Positions 16,663 to 26,048 of a stretch of DNA of 43,679 bases are shown piece after piece. Numbering within the stretch: position 1 is the stretch's first letter; every line of letters begins with the position of its first letter. Made by a program: the position numbers and the translations under genes. The notes below the pieces were generated by a model. It searched no databases. It had not been told where the DNA came from and worked only from the letters and a program-made list of their open reading frames with translations. The DNA is from Caldilineaceae bacterium SB0664_bin_27 (lineage in GTDB: Bacteria; Chloroflexota; Anaerolineae; Caldilineales; Caldilineaceae), in assembly GCA_009838625.1 (NCBI GenBank), contig VXRG01000042.1, positions 1-43,679 of the forward strand, given 5' to 3'.

Positions 16663-17642
16663 CCACTCCGAACCAGTTGCCCTCCGTTCAATCCGTCGCC
16701 GAAGCCCTGCGCACAAAAGCGTATATTGCGGACCATAGCCTCGCAACGGCTGTCTTCCTTGCGCTCAAACTGGAGCGCCCCCTGTTCCTGGAAGGGGAGG
16801 CCGGGGTCGGCAAAACGGAAGTGGCGAAAATTCTTTCTCAGATGCTTGACACGCGGCTGATCCGGCTCCAATGTTACGAGGGGCTGGATGTCAGCACCGC
16901 GGTATATGAGTGGAACTACGCCCGCCAGATGCTTCAGATCCGGCTGATGGAGGCGACAGGGCAAGGCACGCAAACGCCGGCGCCTGCCGATGAACGCACG
17001 GGCAGGGAGTTGCGAGAGTCGGCGATCCAGGACCTCTTCAGCGACACTTTCCTGCTGCGGCGGCCCCTCCTGCAGGCAATAGACAGCAGCGGGCGGCAGA
17101 ACGGCAAGGCGCCGATCCTGTTGATCGATGAATTGGACAGGGCCGACGAGGAGTTCGAAGCCTTCCTCCTGGAGGTATTGAGCGACTTTCAGATCACCAT
17201 TCCCGAGATCGGCACGATCCAGGCGGCAACGCCTCCGGTGGTAGTCATCACTTCCAACCGCACGCGCGAGATTCACGACGCGCTAAAGCGCCGCTGCCTC
17301 TACCACTGGATCGACTACCCCAGCTTTGAGAAAGAGTATGCCATCCTTCACGCCAAGGCGCCCGACGCTTCAGAGAGGCTCTCCCGGGAAGTCGTGGGTT
17401 TTGTGCAGGAGTTGCGACGCGGCGAACTGTACAAGTTCCCGGGTGTCGCTGAGACGCTGGACTGGATGAAAGCCCTCACCGCGCTCGATCAGGAGGAACT
17501 TACCGAGAACGTAGTTGACGAAACGCTCGGAGTGCTTCTCAAGTACCGGGACGACATCGAGAAAGTACAGGGCCAGACTGTCCGCGAAATCGTTCAGATG
17601 ATACGAAGGCAGGACGGCGCACTGGCATTTCGCGATGAGTGA
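16659..17642 (+). CDS. coxD: MoxR-type AAA+ ATPase (CoxD)
   Basis: This 327-residue AAA+ protein has Walker A GEAGVGKT (residues 46-53), Walker B ILLIDELDRAD, sensor 1 VVITSNRTRE and the arginine-rich DALKRRCLYHWIDYP. In Oligotropha, CoxD acts as a chaperone-like ATPase that helps build the CuSMoO2 centre of CoxL. It works with the VWA protein CoxE, whose gene overlaps its end by eight bases. The start overlaps the preceding gene (ATGA), which implies translational coupling. In a form II cluster its substrate must be a molybdenum centre without the known copper-ligand cysteine. Confidence 0.94.
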   Translation: MTTPNQLPSVQSVAEALRTKAYIADHSLATAVFLALKLERPLFLEGEAGVGKTEVAKILSQMLDTRLIRLQCYEGLDVSTAVYEWNYARQMLQIRLMEATGQGTQTPAPADERTGRELRESAIQDLFSDTFLLRRPLLQAIDSSGRQNGKAPILLIDELDRADEEFEAFLLEVLSDFQITIPEIGTIQAATPPVVVITSNRTREIHDALKRRCLYHWIDYPSFEKEYAILHAKAPDASERLSREVVGFVQELRRGELYKFPGVAETLDWMKALTALDQEELTENVVDETLGVLLKYRDDIEKVQGQTVREIVQMIRRQDGALAFRDE

Positions 17643-18915
17643 ATCCGGCGGCGGCGCGGCGGTCGAAGAGAGAGTCAAGAGTGTAGAGAGTGACGCCAGT
17701 GGTCGAGATGGATCTCACTCTCCACAGTTCACTTCGTCCCGCTCCGGACCGCATACCGAAGCCCCGCCCTCACACGGAAATTTCCTTCAAAACATGTTGC
17801 TCTTTGCCCGCCTCTTGCGCGGGCTGAGTATCCCGGTCACGCCAACACAAATTCTTGACCTGGTTGAAGCGCTGACGCAGATCGATCTGCGGGTCAAGGC
17901 GCAGGCACGGGACGCGAGTCGGGCGATTTTGGTGAGCCGGCAAGAGCATCTGGAGCTGTTCGACGAGGCGTTTGATCTTTTCTGGCGGGCGAGGGAGAAA
18001 CAGGAGCTTGCTCGCATCAACCTTGGTGAACTCCTGCAACAAACGCCGCAGGGAGAAATTCAATACCGCCTCATCCGGGCCGAACGCGACCGGAAAGACG
18101 AACGCGACCAGGTCGACCAGGAGCCCCTTGTCGAAAAGATCTACACCTACAGCAGCGCCGAGGCCTTGCGCAGCAGGGATTTCGCCACAATGACCGAGTA
18201 TGAGTTGCAGCAGGTGAAGCTCTTCATGCAGCAGCTGCAGTGGACGCCGGCCGAACGGCGCACCCGGCGACGCGTTCCTGCCAGCCGCGGTGATCAGGTC
18301 GACCTGCGGCGTTCGCTGCGCCAGAATGTACGCTACGGAGGGGAGCCGCTGGTCATCGCACGGCGCGAGCGGAAAACCCGGCGCCGGCCGATAATCGCGC
18401 TGGCCGACATCAGCGGCTCGATGGACCGCTACAGCCGCGTTCTGTTGCAGTTTCTGTACTCGATCACCCATGCAATAGACAAGGTAGAGGCGTTCGTATT
18501 CAGCACACGGTTGACTCGAATCACGCGTCACCTGAAGCGGCGAGACATCGACCAGGCTCTGGACCAGACCGCGCACGCGGTGCACGACTGGGCCGGGGGC
18601 ACACGCATCGGTGAAGCGATCCGCGCCTTCAATTTCGATTGGGCGCGGCGTGTCTGTGGGCAGGGCGCAATCGTCCTCGTAATCAGCGACGGCTGGGACC
18701 GGGGCGACCCGGAAATGCTGGGAGAGGAGATGAGCCGGCTGCAACGCAGCTGTCACCGGCTCATCTGGCTGAACCCACTGCTGGGTTCGCCGAGCTATGA
18801 GCCGCTGACGCGGGGGATTCAGGCAGCGCTGCCGCATACGGACGACTTCCTGCCGGTTCACAATCTGATCAGTCTTGAGCAGCTGGCGCAGGTGATGGCG
18901 GAAGCGCAGACCTAG
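17635..18915 (+). CDS. coxE: VWA-domain protein (CoxE)
   Basis: This 426-residue protein is a CoxE-type partner of the MoxR ATPase. A helical N-terminal half (about 65-230) is followed by a von Willebrand A domain with the metal-ion-dependent adhesion site DISGSM (258-263), GGTRIGEAIRAFN and VLVISDGWDRGDP. The RR-rich segment just before the VWA domain (RRERKTRRRP) is typical. The first ~50 residues are low-complexity Ser/Gly/Glu and are encoded by a GAGTGA/TCACTC inverted-repeat region, so they are probably disordered or an insertion. It should act with CoxD in metal-centre maturation. Confidence 0.93.
   Translation: MSESGGGAAVEERVKSVESDASGRDGSHSPQFTSSRSGPHTEAPPSHGNFLQNMLLFARLLRGLSIPVTPTQILDLVEALTQIDLRVKAQARDASRAILVSRQEHLELFDEAFDLFWRAREKQELARINLGELLQQTPQGEIQYRLIRAERDRKDERDQVDQEPLVEKIYTYSSAEALRSRDFATMTEYELQQVKLFMQQLQWTPAERRTRRRVPASRGDQVDLRRSLRQNVRYGGEPLVIARRERKTRRRPIIALADISGSMDRYSRVLLQFLYSITHAIDKVEAFVFSTRLTRITRHLKRRDIDQALDQTAHAVHDWAGGTRIGEAIRAFNFDWARRVCGQGAIVLVISDGWDRGDPEMLGEEMSRLQRSCHRLIWLNPLLGSPSYEPLTRGIQAALPHTDDFLPVHNLISLEQLAQVMAEAQT
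17638..17733. repeat. Nested inverted repeat at the coxD / coxE junction
   Basis: GAGAGTGA (17686-17693) pairs with TCACTCTC (17715-17722), and outside it AGTGAA (17638-17643) pairs with TTCACT (17728-17733). It uses the same words as the element at 16049-16106, and here it lies within the coxE reading frame. Confidence 0.55.
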
Positions 18916-18956
18916 AGACAGAGAGTCATTCATATCGATGAAAGGCAAGGCCTGCC

Positions 18957-19271
18957 ATGAAAGAGATCCTGGCTGACATCGACAACTGGCAACAGGCAGG
19001 AAAACAAGTAGCGTTGGCGACGGTTGTACAGGTGTACGGGTCGGCGCCGCGGCCATTGGGCGCGAAGCTGGCCGTGTCCGAAGACGGCGCGATGGTCGGT
19101 TCCGTCAGCGGCGGCTGCGTGGAGAGCGCCGCTGTGCAGGAGGCGCTGGAGGTGATGGAGACGGGCAGACCGCGTCTCGTCTCCTACGGCATCGCGGACG
19201 AGACGGCCTGGGAAGTGGGTCTGGCCTGCGGGGGCACGATCGAAGTGTTTATTGAGCCATTGGATTGGTAA
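18957..19271 (+). CDS. XdhC/CoxI N-terminal-domain protein
   Basis: This 104-residue protein is a stand-alone XdhC_CoxI domain. The hallmark GSAPRPLGAKLAVSEDGAMVGSVSGGCVE spans about residues 27-55, and CGGTIEVFIEPL ends it. XdhC-family proteins bind the molybdenum cofactor, help its sulfuration and insert it into the large subunit. Normally this domain is joined to a C-terminal Rossmann domain; here that part is the next gene. It begins 41 bases after coxE. Confidence 0.9.
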   Translation: MKEILADIDNWQQAGKQVALATVVQVYGSAPRPLGAKLAVSEDGAMVGSVSGGCVESAAVQEALEVMETGRPRLVSYGIADETAWEVGLACGGTIEVFIEPLDW

Positions 19272-19287
19272 CCAGAGGAAGGGCAAG

Positions 19288-20055
19288 GTGTCCGAACTCT
19301 TCCATGCGGTCGCGCAGTCAATCCATCAGGATGAACTGTGCGCGGTCGTAACGGTACTGAGCGGGGACGAAATCGGGCGTAAACTGCTGGTCCGCCGGGA
19401 AGGCAATGCGGACGGGGGTGAGTCCTCCGTTGCGGCCACAGGGTCATTGGGGGACACGGCCCTGGAGCAGGCTGCCATCGATTGCGCGGCGGAAGCGTTG
19501 GCAGCGCGACGGACGACTCGCGTTTCGCTGCCGGTAGAGGGGCAGGAGTGGGATCTGCTGATCGACGTGCACGTGCCGCAGGAGAAACTGGTAATCGTGG
19601 GGGCGGTCCACATCGCCATTCCATTGGTCTCCTTCGCCCGCGAACTCGGTCTCTATACGGTCGTTGTTGACGCCCGTCCGATATTCGCCACGCAGGACCG
19701 GTTCGGCCATGTGGACGAGTTGATACGCAGCTGGCCCGATGAAGCTCTGCAGGAAATGAACCTCAACGAATCCTCCTACGTTGTCACTTTGACACACGAC
19801 GAGAAGTTGGACACGCCCGCCCTGATCTGTGCGCTGGACCATCCTGTCGGCTACATCGGCGCGCTCGGCTCAAAGCGCACGCATGCCAAACGTGTAACCG
19901 CTTTGCGAGAGGCCGGCGTGAGCGACGAACAGATTTCCCGCATTCACGCACCAATCGGGCTCGACCTGGGAGGGCGCAGCCCTGGAGAGATCGCGCTGGC
20001 AATTTTGGCCGAGATAGTACAGGTCCGGAATCGAAGTAAGGAGGCGGGCACGTGA
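19288..20055 (+). CDS. XdhC-family protein with C-terminal Rossmann domain
   Basis: This 255-residue protein has a divergent N-terminal XdhC_CoxI-like half and a clear C-terminal XdhC_C Rossmann domain: [21 protein letters not shown] near residue 110, [15 protein letters not shown] and [15 protein letters not shown], ending [20 protein letters not shown]. It pairs with the preceding short XdhC gene to form the two-piece maturation factor for CoxL. I prefer the GTG at 19288, preceded by AGAGGAAGGG; an upstream TTG (19252) would overlap the previous gene. Its end overlaps glcD (GTGA). Confidence 0.9.
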   Translation: MSELFHAVAQSIHQDELCAVVTVLSGDEIGRKLLVRREGNADGGESSVAATGSLGDTALEQAAIDCAAEALAARRTTRVSLPVEGQEWDLLIDVHVPQEKLVIVGAVHIAIPLVSFARELGLYTVVVDARPIFATQDRFGHVDELIRSWPDEALQEMNLNESSYVVTLTHDEKLDTPALICALDHPVGYIGALGSKRTHAKRVTALREAGVSDEQISRIHAPIGLDLGGRSPGEIALAILAEIVQVRNRSKEAGT

Positions 20056-21497
20056 ACGATCATCCACTGATCGAGGCATTTTCGCGCATGTATGATTCCG
20101 AACGTCTCCTGACACGCCCTGCCCAGCTGATGGCATACGAATCGGACGCGTTGACGGCATTCCAGCAGAGACCGGCGGCGGTGGTGATCCCGCAGGACCG
20201 CGCCGAGGTAATCGAGACGCTCCGTCTTTGCCACGAGCACAACGTCCCTTTCGTTGCCCGGGGCAGCGGCACCAGTCTGTCGGGCGGATCCTTGCCGATC
20301 GCTGACGGAATCGTTATCGCCCTCAATCGCCTCGACCGCATCCTGCGGCTGGACGCGGAAGAGCGCATCGCCGTGGTCGAGCCCGGCGTGATCAACCTGA
20401 AAGTTTCCGATGCGGCCAAGCCCTACGGTCTCTACTATGCGCCTGACCCATCCAGCCAGTCCATCTGCACGATCGGCGGCAACGTGGCGTTTAACTCGGG
20501 CGGGGCGCACTGTTTGAAATACGGCATGACCAGCAACCACGTCTTGGGGATGACCGTTGCGCTGCCCGACGGCGAGGTCGTCGAGCTGGGAGGCGAGAGT
20601 TTGGAAGGCTTCGGGCCCGATCTACCCGGCTTTTTCGTGGGCAGCGAGGGGCTCTTCGGCGTCGCGCTGGAGATTACGCTGCGACTGTTGCCCATCCCTC
20701 AGACCTATCGGACCGTGCTGGCGGCGTACGACTCGTTGCATGCGGCTGGGGATGCCGTGACCGCGGTGGTCGCTTCCGGCCTGTTGCCGGGGGCAATCGA
20801 AATCATGGACGCGCTGGCGATAAAGGCGGCGGAGGTAGGCGCAAAGGCGGGTTATCCAAAAGTACCGGCACTGCTGATCGTCGAATTGGAGGGAGAAGAG
20901 AGCGCTGTAGAGGCCGAATTTGCCCAGTTGATGCAGCTGATCGAAGAGACCTCGCCGCTCGAGGTGCGAATGGCACAGACAGCGGACGAACGCGCCCGTA
21001 TCTGGAAAGGCCGCAAGGCAGCCTTCTCCGCGGTTGGCCGGCTGGCCCCGGACTATATTGTGCAGGATGGCGTTGTGCCCCGCAGCCGGTTGGGTGACGC
21101 ACTGGCGGAGATCGACCGGCTCAGCGCGAGTTACGGCATCGAAGTAGCCAATGTCTTCCACGCCGGTGACGGCAATTTGCACCCGCTGATCCTCTTTGAC
21201 GGTCGCGAGGAGGGCGCGCTGGAACGGGCCGAAGAGCTAGCCGGCGAAATCTTGGAACTGTGCGTCGATCTGGGCGGATCCATCACGGGCGAGCACGGCG
21301 TCGGCATGGAAAAACGCGCCTTCCTTCCCAAAATGTATGGGCCGCTGGAGATGCAGGCGATGGAGGACGTGCGCCGCAGCGTGGACAGCAGGTCTCTCGC
21401 CAATCGCGGCAAGATGCTGCCGGCCGGCGAGGCCGAGTCTCTGTCGCACGTCGGACCCCATCCGCTGGAGAAGGCCGGCGTCATTTTCAGGGAGTAA
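20052..21497 (+). CDS. glcD: Glycolate oxidase subunit GlcD (FAD-linked 2-hydroxyacid oxidase)
   Basis: This 481-residue flavoprotein has the PCMH-type FAD domain ([31 protein letters not shown], then [21 protein letters not shown]). Its C-terminal FAD-oxidase domain contains [16 protein letters not shown] and [18 protein letters not shown]. It oxidises glycolate or a similar 2-hydroxy acid to the oxo acid, with GlcE and GlcF found 2-5 kb downstream. The GTG start overlaps the stop of the XdhC gene by four bases, so the glycolate module is translationally tied to the cox run. A D-lactate substrate cannot be excluded. Confidence 0.92.
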   Translation: MNDHPLIEAFSRMYDSERLLTRPAQLMAYESDALTAFQQRPAAVVIPQDRAEVIETLRLCHEHNVPFVARGSGTSLSGGSLPIADGIVIALNRLDRILRLDAEERIAVVEPGVINLKVSDAAKPYGLYYAPDPSSQSICTIGGNVAFNSGGAHCLKYGMTSNHVLGMTVALPDGEVVELGGESLEGFGPDLPGFFVGSEGLFGVALEITLRLLPIPQTYRTVLAAYDSLHAAGDAVTAVVASGLLPGAIEIMDALAIKAAEVGAKAGYPKVPALLIVELEGEESAVEAEFAQLMQLIEETSPLEVRMAQTADERARIWKGRKAAFSAVGRLAPDYIVQDGVVPRSRLGDALAEIDRLSASYGIEVANVFHAGDGNLHPLILFDGREEGALERAEELAGEILELCVDLGGSITGEHGVGMEKRAFLPKMYGPLEMQAMEDVRRSVDSRSLANRGKMLPAGEAESLSHVGPHPLEKAGVIFRE

Positions 21498-21561
21498 GGG
21501 CAGACCACGTTCGTGAGAAACACACTTTGAAAGAAATTCCATCCTTGTGGGCAGGTGAGAG

Positions 21562-23694
21562 GTGAGAAGAACCATACTCTTCGCCGCTGCCCTTTTCGTC
21601 CTCACCCTTGTCGGCGCCTGCATTCCGAGCGATGAGCTTCTTCAACCGGGCGCCGAACCTGCTGCTGAACCACAACCCGAAACGACCGCTGAGCCGGCGC
21701 CGCCCAGCGAAAACGTCGCGGTACTGGGAACCGCAGATGCCTTTGAAAGAAGCCATTTTGCGCAGCATGCGATCGATGGGGATCTGGAATCGATCTGGAA
21801 TTCGCAGCAGCTGGCGCCGCAATGGTTCTCGATCGCGTTCGACTCCTTCTACCTGGTTGACAGAATTGAACTGGTCGTCACGCAACTGCCCGCAGGCCCT
21901 ACTACGCATGAGATCTGGCTGGGCAGCGGTTCCGACACGCGCGTCCTTCAGGATAGGCTCATCGACGTACATACAGAAGACGGCCAGACTTTGGAGATCG
22001 CGGTCGATCCGCCTCGCAGTCTGAATGAAGTCCTGATTGTGACCCTCAGCAGCCCCAGTTGGGTGGGCTGGCGAGAGGTAAGAGTGTTCGGGTCGGCTGC
22101 TGCAGAGCCACTGGGAGAAACGGCGCTGGAGACGGATGCTGGCGGGCCCGAGAGTTCGGAGGCGGACCCGCCTGCGCCTGCCGGCGAGAATGTTGCATCT
22201 GTTGGATCGGGGTTTGCTTCGGCTGGAGAGGACCTGGCGGGGCGGGCGATTGACGGCGACCCGGACTCATTCTGGACCGCACAGCTCCCTGCTCCACAGT
22301 GGTACTCGGTCTCCTTCGACGAACTCTACATTGTTGACAAACTGGAATTGGAGATCGCGCAGTCGCCGGCAGGCCCGACCACGCATGAGATCTGGCTGGG
22401 TAACGGCTCCGGCACGCGCACGTTGTACAGGAGATTCAACGACCTGCACACCGAAGATGGGCAGACGCTGGAGGTCCCCATCCTTCCCCCGCGCAGTATC
22501 AGCGAGGTGCAGATCCTGACGATTGACAGCCCCAGCTGGGTAGCTTGGCGCGAGGTAAGTGTGTTTGGTTCACCTTCCGAAGACCCCGACGGAGATGACG
22601 GGCTGCCGCGCTTCAGTTTGGAAAAATACGCCGAAGGGCTTGCGTTGCCTGTCCAGGTGACGCATGCCGGCGACGGGTCGGGGCGCATATTCGTAGTCGA
22701 GCAGGAGGGACGCATCCGCGTCATGAGGAACGGCGAAGTTCAAGAGGCGCCCTTCCTCGACGTTTCAAGCCGTGTTCGATGCTGCGGAGAGAGGGGCTTG
22801 CTTAACGTGGCCTTTCCGCCGGGTTACATCGACAAGCAGTACTTCTATGTAAGTTATACGGACAGAGCCGGGGACACCGTCATCAGCCGTTTCACGACGA
22901 CCGCCGATCCTGACCGGGCCGACCCCGAGAGCGAGGAGGTCGTTCTCCTGATCGCCCAGCCGGACCAGGTCCACAACGGCGGCCGTATCGCCTTTGGTCC
23001 CGACGGATACCTCTATGTAGGCAGCGGTGACGGCGGCCACCCTACCCTCAAAGATGTCGAGAACCGCGCACAGGACAAGGGCACTCTTTTGGGCAAGATT
23101 TTGCGCATCGACGTGGAGTCGGAGACCAGGCCCTACGCCATCCCGGAGGACAACCCTTTTTTCCAAATCGACGGGCATCGCGGCGAGATCTGGGCGCTGG
23201 GCCTGCGCAATCCTTGGGGCTTCGCCTTTGACCCGGAAACCGGGGACCTCTACATCCCTGACCCCGGCCACATTAAGCACGAAGAGGTGAACTTTCAGCC
23301 CGCCTCAAGCCGCGGCGGTGAAAACTACGGTTGGAACATCAAGGAAGGCAGCCGCTGCTTCGAGTCCCTGCCGTGCAGCGCGCGGGGCCTCATCTCGCCG
23401 GTGGTTGAGTACGATCACGTCTACTCCTGTGCAATAGTAGGCGGCGCTGTCTATCGCGGCAGCGACTATCCGGCATTGCAGGGCGTCTTCTTCTATGGCG
23501 ACTTCTGCAGCGGCAGAGTCTGGGGGTTGAAACGGTCGGAGGCCGGTTCGCCCCGAAGCATCTATGATGGTTGGCTGAGCACGCTACCCGTAAATGCGAG
23601 GGTCCCGGTCAGTAGCGTGGGCGGGGATGAGGAGGGCAACCTGTACGTCACCGGCTATCAGGATGGCGCTCTCTACAGGATTACGGGGGAATAG
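21562..23694 (+). CDS. Lipoprotein glucose/sorbosone dehydrogenase with two F5/8C-like domains
   Basis: This 710-residue exported lipoprotein has a signal peptide with lipobox VGAC (Cys20) and a short acidic/Pro linker. Two copies of a ~129-residue discoidin (F5/8 type C)-like domain follow at residues 50-178 and 209-337. From about residue 350 a six-bladed PQQ-type beta propeller of the glucose/sorbosone dehydrogenase family extends to the end. It contains VTHAGDGSGRIFVVEQEGRI, GLLNVAFPPGY, VHNGGRIAFGPDGYLYVGSGDGG, LGLRNPWGFAFDP and ENYGWN. It probably oxidises sugar units outside the membrane while the discoidin domains hold a glycan. GTG start; TGAGAGGTGAG leader. It sits between glcD and glcE. 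Confidence 0.9.
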   Translation: MRRTILFAAALFVLTLVGACIPSDELLQPGAEPAAEPQPETTAEPAPPSENVAVLGTADAFERSHFAQHAIDGDLESIWNSQQLAPQWFSIAFDSFYLVDRIELVVTQLPAGPTTHEIWLGSGSDTRVLQDRLIDVHTEDGQTLEIAVDPPRSLNEVLIVTLSSPSWVGWREVRVFGSAAAEPLGETALETDAGGPESSEADPPAPAGENVASVGSGFASAGEDLAGRAIDGDPDSFWTAQLPAPQWYSVSFDELYIVDKLELEIAQSPAGPTTHEIWLGNGSGTRTLYRRFNDLHTEDGQTLEVPILPPRSISEVQILTIDSPSWVAWREVSVFGSPSEDPDGDDGLPRFSLEKYAEGLALPVQVTHAGDGSGRIFVVEQEGRIRVMRNGEVQEAPFLDVSSRVRCCGERGLLNVAFPPGYIDKQYFYVSYTDRAGDTVISRFTTTADPDRADPESEEVVLLIAQPDQVHNGGRIAFGPDGYLYVGSGDGGHPTLKDVENRAQDKGTLLGKILRIDVESETRPYAIPEDNPFFQIDGHRGEIWALGLRNPWGFAFDPETGDLYIPDPGHIKHEEVNFQPASSRGGENYGWNIKEGSRCFESLPCSARGLISPVVEYDHVYSCAIVGGAVYRGSDYPALQGVFFYGDFCSGRVWGLKRSEAGSPRSIYDGWLSTLPVNARVPVSSVGGDEEGNLYVTGYQDGALYRITGE
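21709..22572 (+). repeat. Tandem duplicated domain inside the lipoprotein dehydrogenase
   Basis: The segments 21709-22095 and 22186-22572 encode two domains of exactly the same length, 129 residues. By hand alignment 77 positions are identical (about 60%), with no gap needed. Shared blocks include PAGPTTHEIWLG and HTEDGQTLE. This is an intragenic duplication whose copies have been retained at equal length. Confidence 0.85.
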
Positions 23695-23846
23695 CGCACT
23701 GATGTTGCCGGCTGTCGCCATTCGCTTTTGGTACCGCCGGAGCGCACAAGTAAACTGAATGCCAGGAACTAATGACAGCTGTCAGGGGACCGCTCTTCAC
23801 TTTGCTTTCGGAAGGGCGGAAGTCCAGTCGGTAAGAAACCTGAACT

Positions 23847-25019
23847 ATGAATAGCGTTGCTGAAATCCAGGATGCTGTGCGGGGAGCGAAGAGAGTAATG
23901 GTCCGGGGCGGCGGCTCCAAACCGGCTCTGTCCCTGCCAAACTGCCTGGATGACGCACAGACGCTCGACCTGTCCGCCTTGAAAGGCGTCGTCGACTATC
24001 AGCCCGAGGAATACACCTTTACCGCCCGCGCCGGCACTCGCGTCTCGGAAATGGCGGCGCTGCTGGCCGCAGAAGGACAGTATCTGCCCTTCGATCCGCC
24101 CCTGGCTGAACGCGGGGCCACGTTGGGAGGCACGGTCGCGGCCGGCCTGAGCGGTGCGGGACGCTACCGCTACGGAGGCATTCGCGACTTTCTGATCGGC
24201 ATTCGCTTTGTCGACGGGCGGGGGCAGGAGATTCGGGGCGGAGGAACGGTGGTGAAGAACGCGGCCGGATTCGACTTCCCCAAACTGTTTGTCGGCAGCC
24301 TGGGAAGACTGGGCATACTGACCGAACTGACCTTCAAGGTCTTCCCCCGGCCACCGGCATTTGCCACCGTGGCAGCGGAATTTGACGGACTCACCGATCT
24401 GCTGAGCGCTCTGGACGCAGTGACGCGCAGCGACATTGACCTGCATGCTGTCGACTTCGCGTCGGCGGAGGAGGGATGGACCCTCTGGGTGCGTATAGGC
24501 GGACTGCCGAATGTACTGCAAGAGCGGGCCCGGGCGTTGCAGACGGTTGTGTCCGCAGGCACGGGGAGGGCGCGCCGTCTCTCGCTGTACCAGGACCAGG
24601 AGGAAGAAAGCCTGTGGCAGACGGCGCGATCGATGGGATGGCTTACGGAGGGGCTGGGACTGGTTCGGGTCCCTTTGACACCGAGACGGATCCCGGCGGT
24701 GGAGGAGGCGCTCAGTGGCTCCGAGACTGCGACGCGACGCTATAGCGTCGGCGGGAATCTTCTCTGGCTCGGCTGGCCGGACAGAACGGCGCAGGGGCGT
24801 GTAAAGCAGGATGCCTCCCGGGACCTCCACAGTCTGTTGCTGCAACAGGACTTACAGGGTATTCAGTTAATTGGCCGCGCCAGGCGCGGAACCATGCAAG
24901 GCAACGGAGACAACAGAGCAGACGAGGAAAGTCCTCTGCTGGGCCGGCCAATGCAAAACGCATTCCTGCGACGGATCGCGTCGGCCCTTGATCCCGAGGG
25001 CAAATTCGAACCGTGGTAA
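23847..25019 (+). CDS. glcE: Glycolate oxidase subunit GlcE (FAD-binding)
   Basis: This 390-residue protein has a PCMH-type FAD domain of the GlcE type: VMVRGGGSKPALS, FTARAGTRVSEMAALLAAEGQYLPFDPP, ATLGGTVAAGLSGAGRYRYGGIRDFLIG and TVVKNAAGFDFPKLFVGSLGRLGI. The Cys-free C-terminal part ends FLRRIASALDPEGKFEPW, as in GlcE. It is the second flavin subunit of the glycolate oxidase complex with GlcD and GlcF. A 152-base gap without a recognisable promoter separates it from the lipoprotein gene, and the Shine-Dalgarno is weak. Confidence 0.9.
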   Translation: MNSVAEIQDAVRGAKRVMVRGGGSKPALSLPNCLDDAQTLDLSALKGVVDYQPEEYTFTARAGTRVSEMAALLAAEGQYLPFDPPLAERGATLGGTVAAGLSGAGRYRYGGIRDFLIGIRFVDGRGQEIRGGGTVVKNAAGFDFPKLFVGSLGRLGILTELTFKVFPRPPAFATVAAEFDGLTDLLSALDAVTRSDIDLHAVDFASAEEGWTLWVRIGGLPNVLQERARALQTVVSAGTGRARRLSLYQDQEEESLWQTARSMGWLTEGLGLVRVPLTPRRIPAVEEALSGSETATRRYSVGGNLLWLGWPDRTAQGRVKQDASRDLHSLLLQQDLQGIQLIGRARRGTMQGNGDNRADEESPLLGRPMQNAFLRRIASALDPEGKFEPW

Positions 25020-25060
25020 CTACAGAGAATAATCAAGAAAACTGATTGAGGAGAAAACTG

Positions 25061-26029
25061 ATGAAAGCGATTCAAGTGCAGGAAGTTGGCGACCCGAACG
25101 TGCTGCAGTACGTTGATGCGCCGACGCCGGAGCCGGGCGCTGGGGAAGCGCGCGTAAAGATCGAAGTGGCAGGCGTCAACTTTATCGACACCTACCATCG
25201 GCGCGGATGGTATCCGTTGCCGCTGCCGTTCACGCCCGGCGTCGAAGGCGCGGGGATCGTCGATGCCGTCGGAGAGGGTGTAACCGAAGTGGCGGTCGGC
25301 GACGCCGTGGCGTACGGGATGTCGACCGGCTCCTATGCCGAATACGCGATCGTACCTTCCAGGATTCTCGTCCATCGGCCGGCTGGCGTCAATGCACAGC
25401 ATGGGGCCGCGGCGATGATCCAGGGGATGACGGCCCACTACCTCGCCTGCAGCACGTATCCCTTGAAACCGGGCGACACCTGTCTGGTCCATGCTGCGGC
25501 CGGGGGCACCGGCGCGCTGCTGGTACAGATCGCCAAGCTGCGAGGTGCACGTGTGCTCGGCACCGTATCGACCGATGAGAAGGCGCGCATCGCAGAGGCG
25601 GCAGGCGCCGATGCCACGATCCGCTATACTGAAGTTGACTTTGCGGAAGAAGTGCGCGACCTGACCGGCGGCGAAGGTGTCGAGGTCGTGTACGATTCGG
25701 TCGGCATCGCCACCTTCGACAAGAGCCTGGACTGCCTGAAGCCGCGCGGATACATGGTGCTGTTCGGCCAGGCCAGCGGCGTAGTGCCGACGCTCGACCC
25801 GCAGGTCCTCAACCAGAAGGGCTCGCTCTTCCTGACCCGGCCCACGCTCGCCTCCCACATGCTGACACGGTCGGAGCTTGAAGGCCGCGCCAGTGACGTC
25901 TTTAACTGGATCGCGGAGGGCAACCTGGAATTCCGCATCGACCGCACATTCCCGCTCGAAGACGCGGAGGGCGCTCATACCTACTTGGAGGCGCGCCAGA
26001 CCAAGGGCAAAGTCCTGTTGACTACATGA
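25061..26029 (+). CDS. qor: NADPH:quinone oxidoreductase (zeta-crystallin-type MDR)
   Basis: This 322-residue medium-chain reductase lacks the zinc-ligand cysteines. It shows the quinone oxidoreductase pattern: [30 protein letters not shown] near residue 40, the Rossmann [48 protein letters not shown] and a C-terminal [12 protein letters not shown]. It should reduce quinones or enones with NADPH as a homodimer. ATG 25061 follows TTGAGGAG; an in-frame TTG five codons earlier is that same ribosome site. Its place between glcE and glcF suggests a shared link to the quinone pool. Confidence 0.93.
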   Translation: MKAIQVQEVGDPNVLQYVDAPTPEPGAGEARVKIEVAGVNFIDTYHRRGWYPLPLPFTPGVEGAGIVDAVGEGVTEVAVGDAVAYGMSTGSYAEYAIVPSRILVHRPAGVNAQHGAAAMIQGMTAHYLACSTYPLKPGDTCLVHAAAGGTGALLVQIAKLRGARVLGTVSTDEKARIAEAAGADATIRYTEVDFAEEVRDLTGGEGVEVVYDSVGIATFDKSLDCLKPRGYMVLFGQASGVVPTLDPQVLNQKGSLFLTRPTLASHMLTRSELEGRASDVFNWIAEGNLEFRIDRTFPLEDAEGAHTYLEARQTKGKVLLTT

Positions 26030-26048
26030 TTCCAGAGATAGCGATCCC

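Noticed and set aside
17770..19056. Long minus-strand frame (428 residues) opposite coxE.
   Set aside because: CoxE on the plus strand is intact with motifs and overlaps; the minus-strand product is a GC-rich mirror frame.
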